Shown: positions 15,283 through 24,867 of the stretch, piece after piece
Position numbering within the stretch: position 1 is the first letter of the stretch
Layout of the letters: every line of letters starts with the position of its first letter
From: a virus
DNA: 56,168 bases
Strand: one strand, 5' to 3'
Virus record (IMG/VR): IMGVR_UViG_3300050821_018768
Location: 1-56,168 of that record
Notes under the pieces: generated by a model
Database searches by the model: none
Seen by the model: only the letters and a program-made list of their open reading frames with translations
What the model was told of the DNA's origin: nothing
Translations under genes and position numbers: made by a program

Positions 15283-15624
15283 GTGACCGACCAACCGGAA
15301 GCTGGAGCGGCAGAACCGGAAAACGACCTCGATCGGCTGGAGCGCAAGGTTGATGCGATACTCCACATGTGCATCACCAACCGAGATCTCTCGGCCAAGA
15401 TCGCGTCGGTGGTCGAGGTGGAGCGCCGGTTGGTGGATCGGTTCGATGATCGGTTGGCGCGCGCCGAAGCGCTAGAAAAATCCCTCGGCTCTACGGTGAT
15501 GAAACTTACCCTTGCGCGGCTTCCGACCAGCATCGCCGCGGGGGCTATCGCAGGGCTTGTAGCGGCCGCAGCCGTCACCTACCTCCTCTTTGGTGGGTTC
15601 GGGGGCATCGCCTCGGCTCATTGA
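15283..15624 (+). CDS. Coiled-coil protein with C-terminal membrane anchor, 113 aa
   Basis: The GTG start avoids extending the frame through the preceding gene. Residues of about 18-80 form a charged coiled coil, and residues 83-108 one membrane helix near the C-terminus. This order resembles XhlA-type haemolysin or lysis-accessory proteins, and lysis enzymes lie 2 kb downstream. The assignment is an inference from topology. Confidence 0.7.
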   Translation: MTDQPEAGAAEPENDLDRLERKVDAILHMCITNRDLSAKIASVVEVERRLVDRFDDRLARAEALEKSLGSTVMKLTLARLPTSIAAGAIAGLVAAAAVTYLLFGGFGGIASAH

Positions 15625-15680
15625 GCCCCCCGCGATATTCCCTTGCGTGCCCGACGCCGCGGTTGCGCTAAGCTCCTCAT

Positions 15681-16124
15681 ATGCCGCAGCGTCTGAAGAA
15701 CACCAACGCCCAAAAAGACACCGTCATCGGCGCTAGCGCGAGTGACACCGCCCTCGCCGACCAGCCCCTCACCGCCCAGGGCGGTCCGATGAGCATCACC
15801 GCGACGCCGACCGCGGTCCCGGGGGCCTCGATCAGCGTCCCGGCCCTTCCGGCCACCCGAAGCTACGTCATCACGTACTCGTGCGTGCTCGAAAACAGCG
15901 AGAGCGCAACGACCGTGACGGCGCGGATCTTCGATGGCGTCGCGAGCGCCGGGATCGTGACGGAGCCCCAGGCGCTTGCCGGGACCGACACGCAGATCAT
16001 CAGCTGGACGGTCAAGGTGGCGGGCAACGGCTCCGCGCGCACCTTCGGTCTCTCGTTGGCTGACCCCGCGAGCACCGCGACGGTTCCGGCGGCGGGCTGC
16101 ACCGGGGTCATCACCCTCTGGTAA
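15681..16124 (+). CDS. Probable virion or surface beta-protein, 147 aa
   Basis: The product is Thr/Ala/Ser-rich with regular short strands and no charged clusters, like many small phage virion proteins. The N-terminus resembles phrases found in head- or tail-decorating proteins, but no family can be named. It is separated from neighbours by more than 50 bases on each side. Confidence 0.65.
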   Translation: MPQRLKNTNAQKDTVIGASASDTALADQPLTAQGGPMSITATPTAVPGASISVPALPATRSYVITYSCVLENSESATTVTARIFDGVASAGIVTEPQALAGTDTQIISWTVKVAGNGSARTFGLSLADPASTATVPAAGCTGVITLW

Positions 16125-16175
16125 CCCGTCACTCGCGAAAGATACCGCCCGGCGTTGCTTCCAGGGAGTAACCGA

Positions 16176-16367
16176 TTGAAGCCCACTGCGCGTCAGCTCG
16201 TCGCCGAAGCGAATCGGCTCAAGGCCGTCGTCGTAGCGGTTCGGAGTGACATGCCCGAAGTCATCGACAACGCGCAGTACGCGAAGATCCACCGGGCCGA
16301 GATGGCCCATGAGGGGGCCCGGTGGCGCGCGATGGTGGCTCTTGCTGAAGAGGCGGGCCTTCTCTAA
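16176..16367 (+). CDS. Small helical protein, 63 aa
   Basis: TTG is chosen as start because agggag lies 7 bases before it; another TTG 21 bases earlier has no such site. The product is helical and rich in Ala, Arg and Glu. Its end overlaps the convergent minus-strand gene by 4 bases. Confidence 0.6.
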   Translation: MKPTARQLVAEANRLKAVVVAVRSDMPEVIDNAQYAKIHRAEMAHEGARWRAMVALAEEAGLL

Positions 16368-16825
16368 CGCGTCGACGTAGGCGCCGCAGGTGTCAGCGGG
16401 GCCTCATGGCGATCCATCCCAGCGCAACGGCTCGCCAGCGCCACCACCACCGCGATCAGCACCATCCCTACCCAATGGGCGACGGGGCGCACGGCGGCCT
16501 TGGCCCACGGCGGGAGGGACGGCCGCTTGCTCTTAACGGCAGGCGGGACACCCATGTGCACGGGGATCCCCGAGAAGGGGGAAAAGGCGGTGGCCGGAGT
16601 GAGGGTCCGATCTTCATGGCCTTGGATCCGCGACTGGCCTTGCTCGAGAGACCGAAGGCGCTCCTCGAAGCGGTCGAACCGCCGATCGTCTTGCGCGTTG
16701 CGTTCAGCGAGGCGCCGCTCGAGGCTCCGTAGGGTAAGGCCCTCACTCAGATCCCGCCCACGCTCCGCGAGCATCTCCCGCATCAGCTCCCAAACGAGCT
16801 CGTTGGACGAATTTCGGTCGGGCAT
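16364..16825 (-). CDS. Coiled-coil membrane protein, 153 aa
   Basis: The N-terminal 65 residues are a charged helical region likely to be a coiled coil, followed by a Pro-rich linker, one membrane helix at about residues 113-135 and a short Pro/Ala tail. Topology resembles the gene at 15283. It faces the GH25 island and may be a lysis accessory or spanin-like protein. No lipobox is seen at the N-terminus. Confidence 0.65.
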   Translation of the reverse strand: MPDRNSSNELVWELMREMLAERGRDLSEGLTLRSLERRLAERNAQDDRRFDRFEERLRSLEQGQSRIQGHEDRTLTPATAFSPFSGIPVHMGVPPAVKSKRPSLPPWAKAAVRPVAHWVGMVLIAVVVALASRCAGMDRHEAPLTPAAPTSTR

Positions 16826-16851
16826 CCCAGTGCGTATGGTACAGCATCCTC

Positions 16852-17118
16852 ATGTGTCCGCCCACCGGTAGTAGCAAAATCCCCCCGCCGCCTCCGCGCG
16901 AGTCGATCCCCGACGAGGAGCCGACGAAACCCGACGGGTATAGAGCGCGGTGCCCGGCCTGTCCCGATTCGACGGGCCAACCCACCGGGAAGGTAACCGT
17001 CGCGGAGTGGGGGGCCTCGAGTGTCTACCGCTACGTCGAGCGGACCTGCGATATTTGCCAGGGACTCAAGTGGATCGACCGCACGCAGCTTAGGCGTTGG
17101 GCAGAGCGCCAGAAGTAA
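16852..17118 (+). CDS. Zinc-ribbon protein, 88 aa
   Basis: A Pro-rich N-terminus is followed by CPACPD and CDIC pairs about 30 residues apart, a DnaJ-type or ribbon-like arrangement, and a helix (TQLRRWAERQ). It starts 26 bases from the divergent minus-strand gene and its last 29 bases overlap the end of the lysozyme gene. Confidence 0.7.
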   Translation: MCPPTGSSKIPPPPPRESIPDEEPTKPDGYRARCPACPDSTGQPTGKVTVAEWGASSVYRYVERTCDICQGLKWIDRTQLRRWAERQK

Positions 17119-17746
17119 CCGCGTCGAAGATGGAAAGATCCTTGGCGTAGTCGGTGTCGACCGGGGCGCCATTCGGGAGCTTGCCTCCGCCACCGCTGTT
17201 TTGCCAAAGCACCCAATCGGTCCATGGGTGGGGGATCAATGGGGCGTTGAGCTGGTAGCTCGCGGCCCAGAGGGGGTAGGCCGCAAACTCTGGGGTGAAA
17301 CCTACGTGCGCGGCCCAGTCGGGGTACGTGTAGACGATCGGGGTGGCGTTGCTGAGGGCCTGGTACGCCGACAGGTAGGCGAGGATCCACGCGTTGATCT
17401 GGCTCGCGGTGCAGCCCCACTTGGCCCAGTCTTGGGGCGCCGGCCATTCGCAGTCGATGCATGCGACGATGTCGGGGCCGGCGTGGTCGAAGTGAAGTTT
17501 CGCCTGGGCCTCGGGGGCACGCGACGGATTGCCAACCTGAGGAGGAAGTGGGTAGACGAAGTGGTAGGCCGCCACCTTCAGGCCTGCGGCACGCGCCCCC
17601 GCGACGTTCTTCGTGTAGTCGGGGTCGAACCCGCTGTTGCCCTGACCGCACTTGACGATCGCGAAGGTGTAACCCGCGGCGGCGACGGCCGGCCAGTCGA
17701 CGGCCCCTTGAACCGTCGAGACGTCGATACCCTTGGGGTAATTCAT
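17090..17746 (-). CDS. GH25 lysozyme (endolysin)
   Basis: The 218-residue product is a single glycoside hydrolase family 25 domain. It begins with GIDVSTVQG (Asp8), and has FAIVKCGQG, AYHFVYP, the catalytic CIDCE strand (Asp98 and Glu100), YTYPDWA and WVLWQNSG. This family hydrolyses the N-acetylmuramic acid to N-acetylglucosamine bond in peptidoglycan. No signal peptide or wall-binding domain is seen, so release through a holin is expected. The ATG overlaps the upstream stop (ATGA). It sits in a minus-strand island among plus-strand genes. Confidence 0.93.
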   Translation of the reverse strand: MNYPKGIDVSTVQGAVDWPAVAAAGYTFAIVKCGQGNSGFDPDYTKNVAGARAAGLKVAAYHFVYPLPPQVGNPSRAPEAQAKLHFDHAGPDIVACIDCEWPAPQDWAKWGCTASQINAWILAYLSAYQALSNATPIVYTYPDWAAHVGFTPEFAAYPLWAASYQLNAPLIPHPWTDWVLWQNSGGGGKLPNGAPVDTDYAKDLSIFDAVTSGALPNA

Positions 17747-18015
17747 GAGGCCATGCCGCCGCGCGCACTTTGAAAGGTCGCGTCGACGATCGCTTGGCAA
17801 GTCGGGCAGCACCCCGAGAAAATCTCGCCGTGCATCGCGTCGAGGAGCCGCACGACCTGTTGCGACATCATCTGTTGCCACTCGGCGTTGTCGACGCTTG
17901 CGATGAGGAGGCCCATCGCATGGAGCGAATCGAAAAACTCCGGGGCGCGCGCGCAAACCTCGGCCTTGTCGGAATCGCTCCACGACGTGTGGCTCCCCGT
18001 CGAGCAAAACCCCAC
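17743..18015 (-). CDS. Hypothetical protein with CCPTC motif, possibly frameshifted at its start
   Basis: The C-terminal 75 residues look like a real helical protein with a CCPTC metal or disulfide motif. The only start in frame is a weak GTG at 18015. An ATG overlapping the upstream stop (TGATG at 18043) opens a different frame with sensible N-terminal content (MARLELDDAGGVLLDGE), so one indel near 17975-17990, possibly at a run of four G, would join the two. Stop overlaps the lysozyme start. Confidence 0.55.
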   Translation of the reverse strand: MGFCSTGSHTSWSDSDKAEVCARAPEFFDSLHAMGLLIASVDNAEWQQMMSQQVVRLLDAMHGEIFSGCCPTCQAIVDATFQSARGGMAS

Positions 18016-18042
18016 CCGCGTCGTCGAGCTCGAGGCGCGCCA

Positions 18043-18489
18043 TCAGGTGCCCGAAACCTTGCCCAAGGCAAGAATGTTACTCGCGACGGCGAAGAGCGCA
18101 AGGCCCCCGAGGCCGATGCCGGCGGTGGCGAGGCCGCTCAACCGGTTCTTGTCGGAGAAAATGCTCACCACCAGCCCGCCGACGGCGGTGACCGCCACGC
18201 CCGACTCCGCTCCGGTGAGCGCGCCCGTCGCGGCGGGGCTCTGCGTGAGCGCTCCGGCGCCGGCCCCCACGAGCGCCCCCAGGATCAACGCGCCGAGGGC
18301 TGACGAAACGGCGGTCTCGGTCGAGCCGTAGGAGGGGTTACGGCGTGCGCGGCGGCGGTTTCGTTTTTTAGCAGCGCGTTGTTCGCGATATGCAGCTGCG
18401 ACCGCACGGTCTCGGGGCATCCCTTCCCGGCGCAACTTCGCGATGTTACGGCCCCGCGCGGCGTCCGTCGACGAGTGCTCGAGGGGCAT
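18043..18489 (-). CDS. Membrane protein with basic RRRARRNP motif, 148 aa
   Basis: The N-terminal 50 residues are very basic and contain KLRREGMPRDRAVAAAYREQ, a motif seen in small phage DNA- or membrane-binding proteins, and RRRARRNP. Two to three Gly/Ala-rich hydrophobic segments follow (about 60-85, 93-110 and 120-140). The RRRARxNP motif recurs in the small membrane proteins at the right end of the window. It may be a holin because it lies upstream of the lysozyme, or a virion membrane protein. Confidence 0.75.
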   Translation of the reverse strand: MPLEHSSTDAARGRNIAKLRREGMPRDRAVAAAYREQRAAKKRNRRRARRNPSYGSTETAVSSALGALILGALVGAGAGALTQSPAATGALTGAESGVAVTAVGGLVVSIFSDKNRLSGLATAGIGLGGLALFAVASNILALGKVSGT

Positions 18490-18590
18490 GGGTCAAGGAT
18501 AGCCCAGCCGAGCCCCCCGGGGTAGTATGAGGAGACGCCGCAGAGACGCAGGTCTGCCCCGAAAAAGGCCCCCTGCGGCGTCACCACCCC
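18490..18590. promoter_or_regulatory. Divergent promoter region with leader hairpin
   Basis: A TAGTAT -10-like box at 18523-18528 would start transcription at the foot of a perfect inverted repeat, gacgccgcag (18534-18543) and ctgcggcgtc (18573-18582). The hairpin ends 8 bases before the next ATG, so it could block ribosome binding. No clear -35 is visible. Confidence 0.4.
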
Positions 18591-19169
18591 ATGCCTCAGG
18601 TTGCAGCCGTCAAAACTAGCTACACCCCGTCCGTTGTCGCCGGGGCGATGATCTGGGCCTACCAGCAGGTCACCGGGAAAGCCCCCCCGGCGACCACGAG
18701 CTGGCTCTACCCCCTTGCGCAGAGTGCGATCGAAACCGCCGCATGGGCCGGTTGCTACAACAACAACGCCGGCAACGTCACGACGGCGAACCCCAACACC
18801 GACCCGTGGATGTACGAGCCGGGCAACGCCCTCCAATTCCGCAGCTACAACACGATCGGCGACGGCTGCGTGAGCATGATCAAGTGGCTGTCGTCGCACG
18901 GCACGTTGGCGTACGCCGACTCGGGGGATGTTTCCGGCTACCTCTCCAGTTTGCAGGCCGGCTGCTACGCGGGGTGCGGCGTCGCTTACCCCGACATCAG
19001 CGGGTACGTCTCGAAGTACCAAAACATAAGCCCGACCCCTTACCTGAATCTTCAAACGTGGCAGGTGGTGGCGATCGCCAGTGGGATTTTGCTCGGTTGC
19101 GGCTGCATCGCTTACTACATCGCCGAGGGCGAACTTCCAACACCGAAACGACTTGCGCAAACGCTCTGA
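18591..19169 (+). CDS. Membrane-anchored peptidoglycan-hydrolase-like protein, 192 aa
   Basis: Residues of about 40-145 resemble a glucosaminidase or transglycosylase-type domain: ETAAWAGCYNNNAGN near the start, LQFRSYNTIGDGCVSM, then a GDVSGYLSSLQ and Y..P..Y pattern typical of that superfamily. Residues of about 155-178 are a membrane helix (VVAIASGILLGCGCIAYYIA). A C-terminal anchor and lack of a signal peptide suggest a virion- or membrane-associated lysin used at entry. The family call is by pattern only. Confidence 0.6.
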   Translation: MPQVAAVKTSYTPSVVAGAMIWAYQQVTGKAPPATTSWLYPLAQSAIETAAWAGCYNNNAGNVTTANPNTDPWMYEPGNALQFRSYNTIGDGCVSMIKWLSSHGTLAYADSGDVSGYLSSLQAGCYAGCGVAYPDISGYVSKYQNISPTPYLNLQTWQVVAIASGILLGCGCIAYYIAEGELPTPKRLAQTL

Positions 19170-19181
19170 AAGAAAAAAACG

Positions 19182-20732
19182 ATGCCCCACATCCCCGGAA
19201 ATAACCAGGTCGACGCTCTACGCGGGCAGGCCGCCATCAAAGGTGGCGGGGGCGGTGGTGGGGCCACGGGTGCAACTGGGCCCACCGGGGGTGAGGGCGC
19301 CACCGGGGCCACCGGAAGTGGAACCACTGGAGCGACCGGAACGCAAGGGGCCTCGGGGGCCACGGGGCCCGCGGGCGCTTCGGGGACCTCCGGAGGCACC
19401 GGTGCAACCGGCGCGACTGGCGCGACGGGCGTAGGAACCGTCGGGGCGTCTGGTGCCACGGGCGCTACGGGGCCCACGGGAGTTGGAGCGACGGGCGCCA
19501 CCGGCACCGCCGGATCACCAGGGGGCGCCACGGGCGCTACCGGGGCCACCGGTGTAAACGGAGCAACCGGCGCCACCGGTACGGTAGGGGCAACCGGCGT
19601 AGGTGCGACGGGGGCCACCGGAAGTGCAGGCGCGACCGGGCCGGGCGGAGGTGCATCGGGACCGACCGGGGCCACCGGAGCGACTGGTTCGAACGGAGCT
19701 ACGGGTGCTACCGGGGCCGGTGCAACAGGGGCTACCGGCGCAAACGGAACCACGGGTGGGGCCGGATCGACGGGAGCCACCGGGGCGACCGGGGTTGGAG
19801 CGACCGGCGCAACAGGGCCGAGCATCGCTACGCCCGTAAGCGTCGCGAATGGTGGCACCGGAGACAGCACCCTAGCGGCGCACTCAGTCCTGATTGGGGC
19901 TGGCACTTCGCCGGTGACCCAATTGGCGCCCGGCACCAACGGATATGCGCTCATCAGCCTCGGCGCATCGAGCGACCCTATTTACGGCCAACTGGAGCTA
20001 AGCCCCGGGGGCTCCCAGGGTGTAGCGGGTACCCTCCCGGTAGCCAACGGGGGCACCGGCCAAACCACCCTTACGGCCCATAGCGTATTGGTCGGCGATG
20101 GGACTAGCGCCGTGACGCTCGTCACGCCGGCTACGACCGGCTATCCGCTCGTTAGCGACGGACCCACGAACGATCCAATCTTCGCGCAAGTGCTCCTCGG
20201 TGGGGGCGCGGCCGGTGTCGCAGGGACCCTCCCGGTAGGTAATGGGGGTACGGGTCTCACCAGCCCCGGGGCCGCCGGCAACGTGGTTCAGAGCAACGGA
20301 TCGGCCTTGCAATCAGCGCCGGTGCCTAGCGCAAGTGCGTATGACTACCAAGGCGCAACCGTCGATATCGGTAGCGGCAGTATCACGCAGATAGCGGTGT
20401 GCTCGGCAGTCGCCCCGGCGGCGGGGTTTTGGATCATCCAAGCTGACTTCTCTTTTCAAAACATTTCAGGGATATTCGGTACCAATCAAGTGACGGTTAG
20501 CTACGGAATCGGTTTCGACACCAATAGTAGCTTCGGCCCAGGGCGCGGCGGGTCTCAAATCCAAGGCGCCCTCGCAGGCGCGCAGCAATTCAGCACGGGG
20601 TCTTCGGCCTACCGCGTAGCGACCACCGCGGGGTCTCATAATTTTTACGCCCTCGCACAAACGAGCGCCGCCTATAGCGCGGGCCTAGTGACAGCCGTTG
20701 CGGATATCGCTGTCGTGTGGAGCGCCACCTAA
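19182..20732 (+). CDS. Collagen-like fibre protein 1, 516 aa
   Basis: The N-terminus ([11 protein letters not shown]) is shared in variant form with the next three genes and is the likely attachment peptide. About 190 residues of Gly-X-Y repeats follow, mostly GAT, GPT and GAS (19260-19830), predicting a collagen triple helix. The C-terminal half has three NGGTG-type repeats ([30 protein letters not shown]), common in tail-fibre and spike proteins, then a compact beta head. It is probably a trimeric receptor-binding fibre. A short polyglycine stretch links anchor and collagen. Confidence 0.88.
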   Translation: MPHIPGNNQVDALRGQAAIKGGGGGGGATGATGPTGGEGATGATGSGTTGATGTQGASGATGPAGASGTSGGTGATGATGATGVGTVGASGATGATGPTGVGATGATGTAGSPGGATGATGATGVNGATGATGTVGATGVGATGATGSAGATGPGGGASGPTGATGATGSNGATGATGAGATGATGANGTTGGAGSTGATGATGVGATGATGPSIATPVSVANGGTGDSTLAAHSVLIGAGTSPVTQLAPGTNGYALISLGASSDPIYGQLELSPGGSQGVAGTLPVANGGTGQTTLTAHSVLVGDGTSAVTLVTPATTGYPLVSDGPTNDPIFAQVLLGGGAAGVAGTLPVGNGGTGLTSPGAAGNVVQSNGSALQSAPVPSASAYDYQGATVDIGSGSITQIAVCSAVAPAAGFWIIQADFSFQNISGIFGTNQVTVSYGIGFDTNSSFGPGRGGSQIQGALAGAQQFSTGSSAYRVATTAGSHNFYALAQTSAAYSAGLVTAVADIAVVWSAT

Positions 20733-20748
20733 AAAAGGCATCCCCCCA

Positions 20749-23247
20749 ATGAGCAGCCAAAATATTCCGGGGTCGAGTCAGGTTGACGCCCTCCGCAACG
20801 CCTCGTACTTGAAGAGCGGCGCGAGCGGCCCGACGGGGCCCGGCGGCGTCACGGGGGCTACGGGCGCGACCGGGCCCGCGGGTAGCCCGGGGGGCGCGAC
20901 GGGAGCTACGGGTCCGATCGGTCCGGGTGGGGGTGCTAGCGGACCGACCGGCCCTACCGGTTCGAACGGAGCTACCGGCGCCACGGGGGCGGGTGTCACC
21001 GGCGCGACAGGGCCGCTCGGCGCTACTGGAAGCACCGGGCCTGAGGGCGCTACCGGTCCCGTGGGGGCCCAAGGGGCTACGGGGGCAAGCGGCACGCCGG
21101 GGACCAACGGGGCCACTGGGGCAACCGGAGCTGCGGGCAATACCGGCCCCACCGGAGCCAAGGGCGCGACCGGCACTGCGGGGCAAAACGCGTTCGGCGT
21201 CACGACGGCCGATTTCGTTCAACCGGCGGTCGGCACCACGGTTACGATCCAAGTGGATTCCACCGCTTGGATGGGGATGGGGCAACCCCTCTTCATCGAA
21301 ACCGGGGGGGATTACATCATCGACGGGATCGCGTCGGGCACGATCCTCACCGTCACCAACGTCGGCGGTAGCGTCAATGCATCCCCTGGGACTACCGTCC
21401 CGAGCGGATCGACCGTGAGCCCGGGGGGTTTGCAAGGGGCTACGGGACCGACCGGGCCTCAGGGCATCACCGGGCCCCTGGGTGCAACCGGCGCCACCGG
21501 CGCAACGGGCGGGATCGGAGCTACCGGAAGCACGGGGCCGACGGGAATCACCGGTGCGACCGGTGCCGGGGTCACCGGAGCCACGGGCGCAGTCGGTTCT
21601 ACCGGGCCCACGGGGCCGGTGGGGATCACGGGTGCTACCGGGCCTCAGGGGAATCAAGGAACGACAGGGCCGACCGGACCCACGGGTGGTCAAGGCGCCA
21701 CTGGGGCTACCGGGGCCACCGGAACTACGGGGGGCGTCGGGAGCACGGGCGCCACCGGTACGCAAGGGACGACCGGGCCGACGGGCGCGCAAGGAACGAC
21801 GGGGCCCACGGGGGCGACCGGGGGCCAGGGTGCAACGGGCGCCACCGGCGCCAATGGAACGCAGGGGGCTACGGGAGCCACGGGAACTCAGGGAACCACC
21901 GGACCGACGGGCGCCAACGGAGCCAATGGCGCGACGGGTGCAACCGGGGCCACGGGTGCCCAGGGGGTCACCGGCGCCACCGGAGTGGGCTCACTCAATC
22001 CACCGGTCACAACGACGGTCCACACCAACAGCAGCAATGCGATCTATACCATCGACTCTACGGGGGGCGGGGCCGATAGCATCATCTGGCATAACAAGAC
22101 GGGCAATACCTCTTACGTTTTGCCGGCGCCGACCGCGGGGCGGCTCCTTCAGCTCCAAGATCGTCGGGGCTCGATCCAAACCCCCAGCAACTGGGTGTCG
22201 ATTGTGCCCAACGCGGGGGAGTCGATCAATAGCTCCGCCGGCTTCGCGATGACCGGCACCGTCACGACGAACGGTACCACGGCAATCGTTGGTTCGAGCA
22301 CCCTCTTTACCCAAGAGACCTACGTCGGGGCCTCGATCATCATCTCGAATCAAGGCGGGGTCGACTACATCATCGCATCGATCACCGACGACACCCACCT
22401 GACGCTCACGACGGCCTTCACCGGTGCATCTGCGTCTGGTCTGACGAGCCTTCGCACAAGCCTTCTCTTCGCCGCAAACTACGGGCGGCTCTACATCGAG
22501 TCCGACGGGACCAACTGGTCGATCAACGGTGACGGGACACCGACGCGCATCCAATTTACGACGGCCACCTCGTTCATACCCCCCGCTGGGGTAGCCGCCG
22601 GAGTGGCCGTAGGCGCGGGCGGCGGAGGTGGTGGGGGCGGCGGCGGCACAACGTCCAGTCAGAGCGCGGGTGGTGGCGGGGGCTCGCTCGAGGGCCGAAA
22701 GGATGTTGCCTTTACACCGAACACCTCATATGCAGTTACGATCGGGGCGGGGGGTGCGGGGGGTAATGCGGGCGCCAATATCGGCACCCACGGAGGGAGT
22801 ACAGCGCTCGGGTCGCTCGTAACTTTCCCGGGAGCATCGGGCGGTCAATCGAACACCGGCGGAGGGGCGGGAGGGATCGCCGTCACATCCACCGGGGCCA
22901 CAAACGTTTACCAAAATAACAACGGCATCGGCGGGTCCGTCGCCGGGGGTGGGGATGGGGGTAATTCCAGCGGCCCACCCGCAGGTGGCGGCGACAATCC
23001 GTCCGGAGGTCTGGGTGCAGCCGCAGGAACGTCTTCGGGCATATGGTATGGAGGGGGCGGTGGAGGCGGCGGCCCGCGCGGTAACGGCGGCGCCGGGGGT
23101 ACCGGTAGCAATGGCGGTACCGCAGGCAATGGTGTCGCACCGAGCGCGAACACCGGCGCGGGGGGCGGCGGCGGCGGTACCGGTGCCGCGGGCGGGAACG
23201 GCGCTACCGGCGGCTCCGGCTACCTCGATGTCATCTACACTCTCTAA
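20749..23247 (+). CDS. Collagen-like fibre protein 2 with polyglycine head, 832 aa
   Basis: The ATG is the one giving [16 protein letters not shown], the shared anchor. Two collagen tracts (about 20821-21190 and 21436-21985) flank a globular unit of about 75 residues ([10 protein letters not shown] to SPGGLQG) that recurs in fibre 4. A beta domain follows, and the last 220 residues are a Gly-rich region (up to ten Gly in a row) ending in YLDVIYTL. Such heads recall polyglycine-helix adhesins like T-even gp38. It is the longest of the four and most likely a variable receptor-binding tip. Confidence 0.88.
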   Translation: MSSQNIPGSSQVDALRNASYLKSGASGPTGPGGVTGATGATGPAGSPGGATGATGPIGPGGGASGPTGPTGSNGATGATGAGVTGATGPLGATGSTGPEGATGPVGAQGATGASGTPGTNGATGATGAAGNTGPTGAKGATGTAGQNAFGVTTADFVQPAVGTTVTIQVDSTAWMGMGQPLFIETGGDYIIDGIASGTILTVTNVGGSVNASPGTTVPSGSTVSPGGLQGATGPTGPQGITGPLGATGATGATGGIGATGSTGPTGITGATGAGVTGATGAVGSTGPTGPVGITGATGPQGNQGTTGPTGPTGGQGATGATGATGTTGGVGSTGATGTQGTTGPTGAQGTTGPTGATGGQGATGATGANGTQGATGATGTQGTTGPTGANGANGATGATGATGAQGVTGATGVGSLNPPVTTTVHTNSSNAIYTIDSTGGGADSIIWHNKTGNTSYVLPAPTAGRLLQLQDRRGSIQTPSNWVSIVPNAGESINSSAGFAMTGTVTTNGTTAIVGSSTLFTQETYVGASIIISNQGGVDYIIASITDDTHLTLTTAFTGASASGLTSLRTSLLFAANYGRLYIESDGTNWSINGDGTPTRIQFTTATSFIPPAGVAAGVAVGAGGGGGGGGGGTTSSQSAGGGGGSLEGRKDVAFTPNTSYAVTIGAGGAGGNAGANIGTHGGSTALGSLVTFPGASGGQSNTGGGAGGIAVTSTGATNVYQNNNGIGGSVAGGGDGGNSSGPPAGGGDNPSGGLGAAAGTSSGIWYGGGGGGGGPRGNGGAGGTGSNGGTAGNGVAPSANTGAGGGGGGTGAAGGNGATGGSGYLDVIYTL

Positions 23248-23274
23248 AAAAACAAAAGCGGAAAGCGGAAACCA

Positions 23275-24834
23275 ATGAGTGCCCAAAACATTCCCGGATC
23301 GAGTCAAGTCGACGCGTTACGAAACCTCCAATACATCCGCTCCGGCGGCGGGGGCGGAGGCGGCGCTACGGGCCCGACCGGGCCTAGCGGAGCTACCGGC
23401 GCAACTGGTGCTACCGGGGCTACAGGCGTGGGGGCTACCGGGCCGACAGGCCCCCAGGGAGCGACAGGGGCTACCGGGCCGACAGCATTCCAACCGCTAG
23501 GGGCTGTACGGTATATCGACCCCGCCAATTCGAGCGGGGGTGCATCCGATTCCAACACCGGGGCCAACCCCACCAACAGCCCGCCGGGCACGGGCCCGAT
23601 CCTCACGACGGCACACCTCAACACGCTCTTGTTTTTCCGGACGCTCCCCGGCGACGTCACGATTACGTACCTCAGCGACGATACCGGATCGACCCCCCTC
23701 AACTACTCACTCGTCGACCTGGGCGGCCATGCGCTCAACTTCGACGGGACACCCCAAGTGACCCACACGGGGGGAACATTCAATACGGGCACGATCGCGA
23801 TCAACCCTACGGCCGTCGGCGGCGGGCAGCGACAGGTTGTACATACGACCGATCTGGGAACCTTCAACCCCTACGTGTTTACGGGGCTCGGGGGAAGCTC
23901 TACTCACCCCCAATGGGTTGAGGATCTCACCGGTGGAAATACCGGTACGACAGCTTGGGTTGTATCCGGGGTCGCGTCGGCGTCGATGTCGAGGCCGATC
24001 ACAACGTCGATTACGGCGGGGGCGTTCACGATCGGCGACTCGTACCGAATCATGCGAGGCTCAACGTTGAACGTTGTCGGAAGCTCCCCTCCGATCGAGG
24101 ACAGCAACGCGAGCGTCAATTTTTCGAATTTCGCATTCGGATCAAATCATATCGGGATCAACGGTGCTAATTATATAAATTGCAGCTGGGAGGGGCCTCT
24201 CCAATCGGGGGGTACCTTCTCTAACTGCTACTTCGGAGTTGGCCTTACGGAGTTTGCCGGCCTTCCAGTAGGCCTCATCGTTTTGAGCGCCGGTGTCTTG
24301 GTTACTACCGGGGCTGAGAACTCCAACGCCGCGGCGGCCCTCGGTGACGACTGTTATATCACCGGAGCTACCTTGACGTTGAGTAATGGGTTCTTAGCGG
24401 ATGCGTACATTTTCACTACCTCGATTGGGGCCGGTATTCAGGTGCAAGACACTACCTCGGCCCTCGGAGCTATCTTGCTAACGCTTACGTTCGACGTATC
24501 CACCAATAGTTCACCCACCGACCAATTGATTTGGGGCAACGGCAACGCCGGATACGGTCTTGTACTCAACCCAGGCGGGGCTATGACCGTATCGAGGGCA
24601 GCCGGGACGGGTATTAGCGTCACCGGTGCCGCGGGGGATTTTGCGTTTCAAGGGCCCACGGGTATCGTGGCGGTCGGTCGCGCGTGGGATGAGGCGACGG
24701 CGGCCTATACGGATCCGGGAGCTAACCCCACGAGGGCTACAACTTGGGCGAATTTTGCGGCCGCCATCGGATCAGGCGGTTTTGGTTTCAACGTCCACGA
24801 TGTAACCACTGGTGCTAGTGTCGTTGGGATCTAA
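23275..24834 (+). CDS. Collagen-like fibre protein 3 with large beta head, 519 aa
   Basis: The anchor [16 protein letters not shown] precedes a short collagen tract (about 23370-23490). The C-terminal 430 residues are Thr/Gly/Asn-rich with regular strands (NFSNFAFGSNHIGINGANYINCSW), suggesting a beta-helix or pectin-lyase-like head. Base composition of this head is a little more AT-rich than its neighbours, which hints at exchange of the tip. Probably a second receptor-binding protein. Confidence 0.87.
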   Translation: MSAQNIPGSSQVDALRNLQYIRSGGGGGGGATGPTGPSGATGATGATGATGVGATGPTGPQGATGATGPTAFQPLGAVRYIDPANSSGGASDSNTGANPTNSPPGTGPILTTAHLNTLLFFRTLPGDVTITYLSDDTGSTPLNYSLVDLGGHALNFDGTPQVTHTGGTFNTGTIAINPTAVGGGQRQVVHTTDLGTFNPYVFTGLGGSSTHPQWVEDLTGGNTGTTAWVVSGVASASMSRPITTSITAGAFTIGDSYRIMRGSTLNVVGSSPPIEDSNASVNFSNFAFGSNHIGINGANYINCSWEGPLQSGGTFSNCYFGVGLTEFAGLPVGLIVLSAGVLVTTGAENSNAAAALGDDCYITGATLTLSNGFLADAYIFTTSIGAGIQVQDTTSALGAILLTLTFDVSTNSSPTDQLIWGNGNAGYGLVLNPGGAMTVSRAAGTGISVTGAAGDFAFQGPTGIVAVGRAWDEATAAYTDPGANPTRATTWANFAAAIGSGGFGFNVHDVTTGASVVGI

Positions 24835-24867
24835 CTACCTCGCTGGGAATCGTAAGAAGCTACAATC

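Noticed and set aside
19115-19954. Long minus-strand frame of Pro-Val-Ala-Pro repeats opposite fibre 1
   Set aside because: It is the complement of Gly-Ala-Thr codon repeats; the same kind of frame appears opposite every collagen tract. No start context or neighbours support it.
20590-21792. 400-codon minus-strand frame rich in Arg, Gly and Ser
   Set aside because: A composition shadow of fibre 2, whose anchor, repeats and ribosome spacing are coherent on the plus strand.
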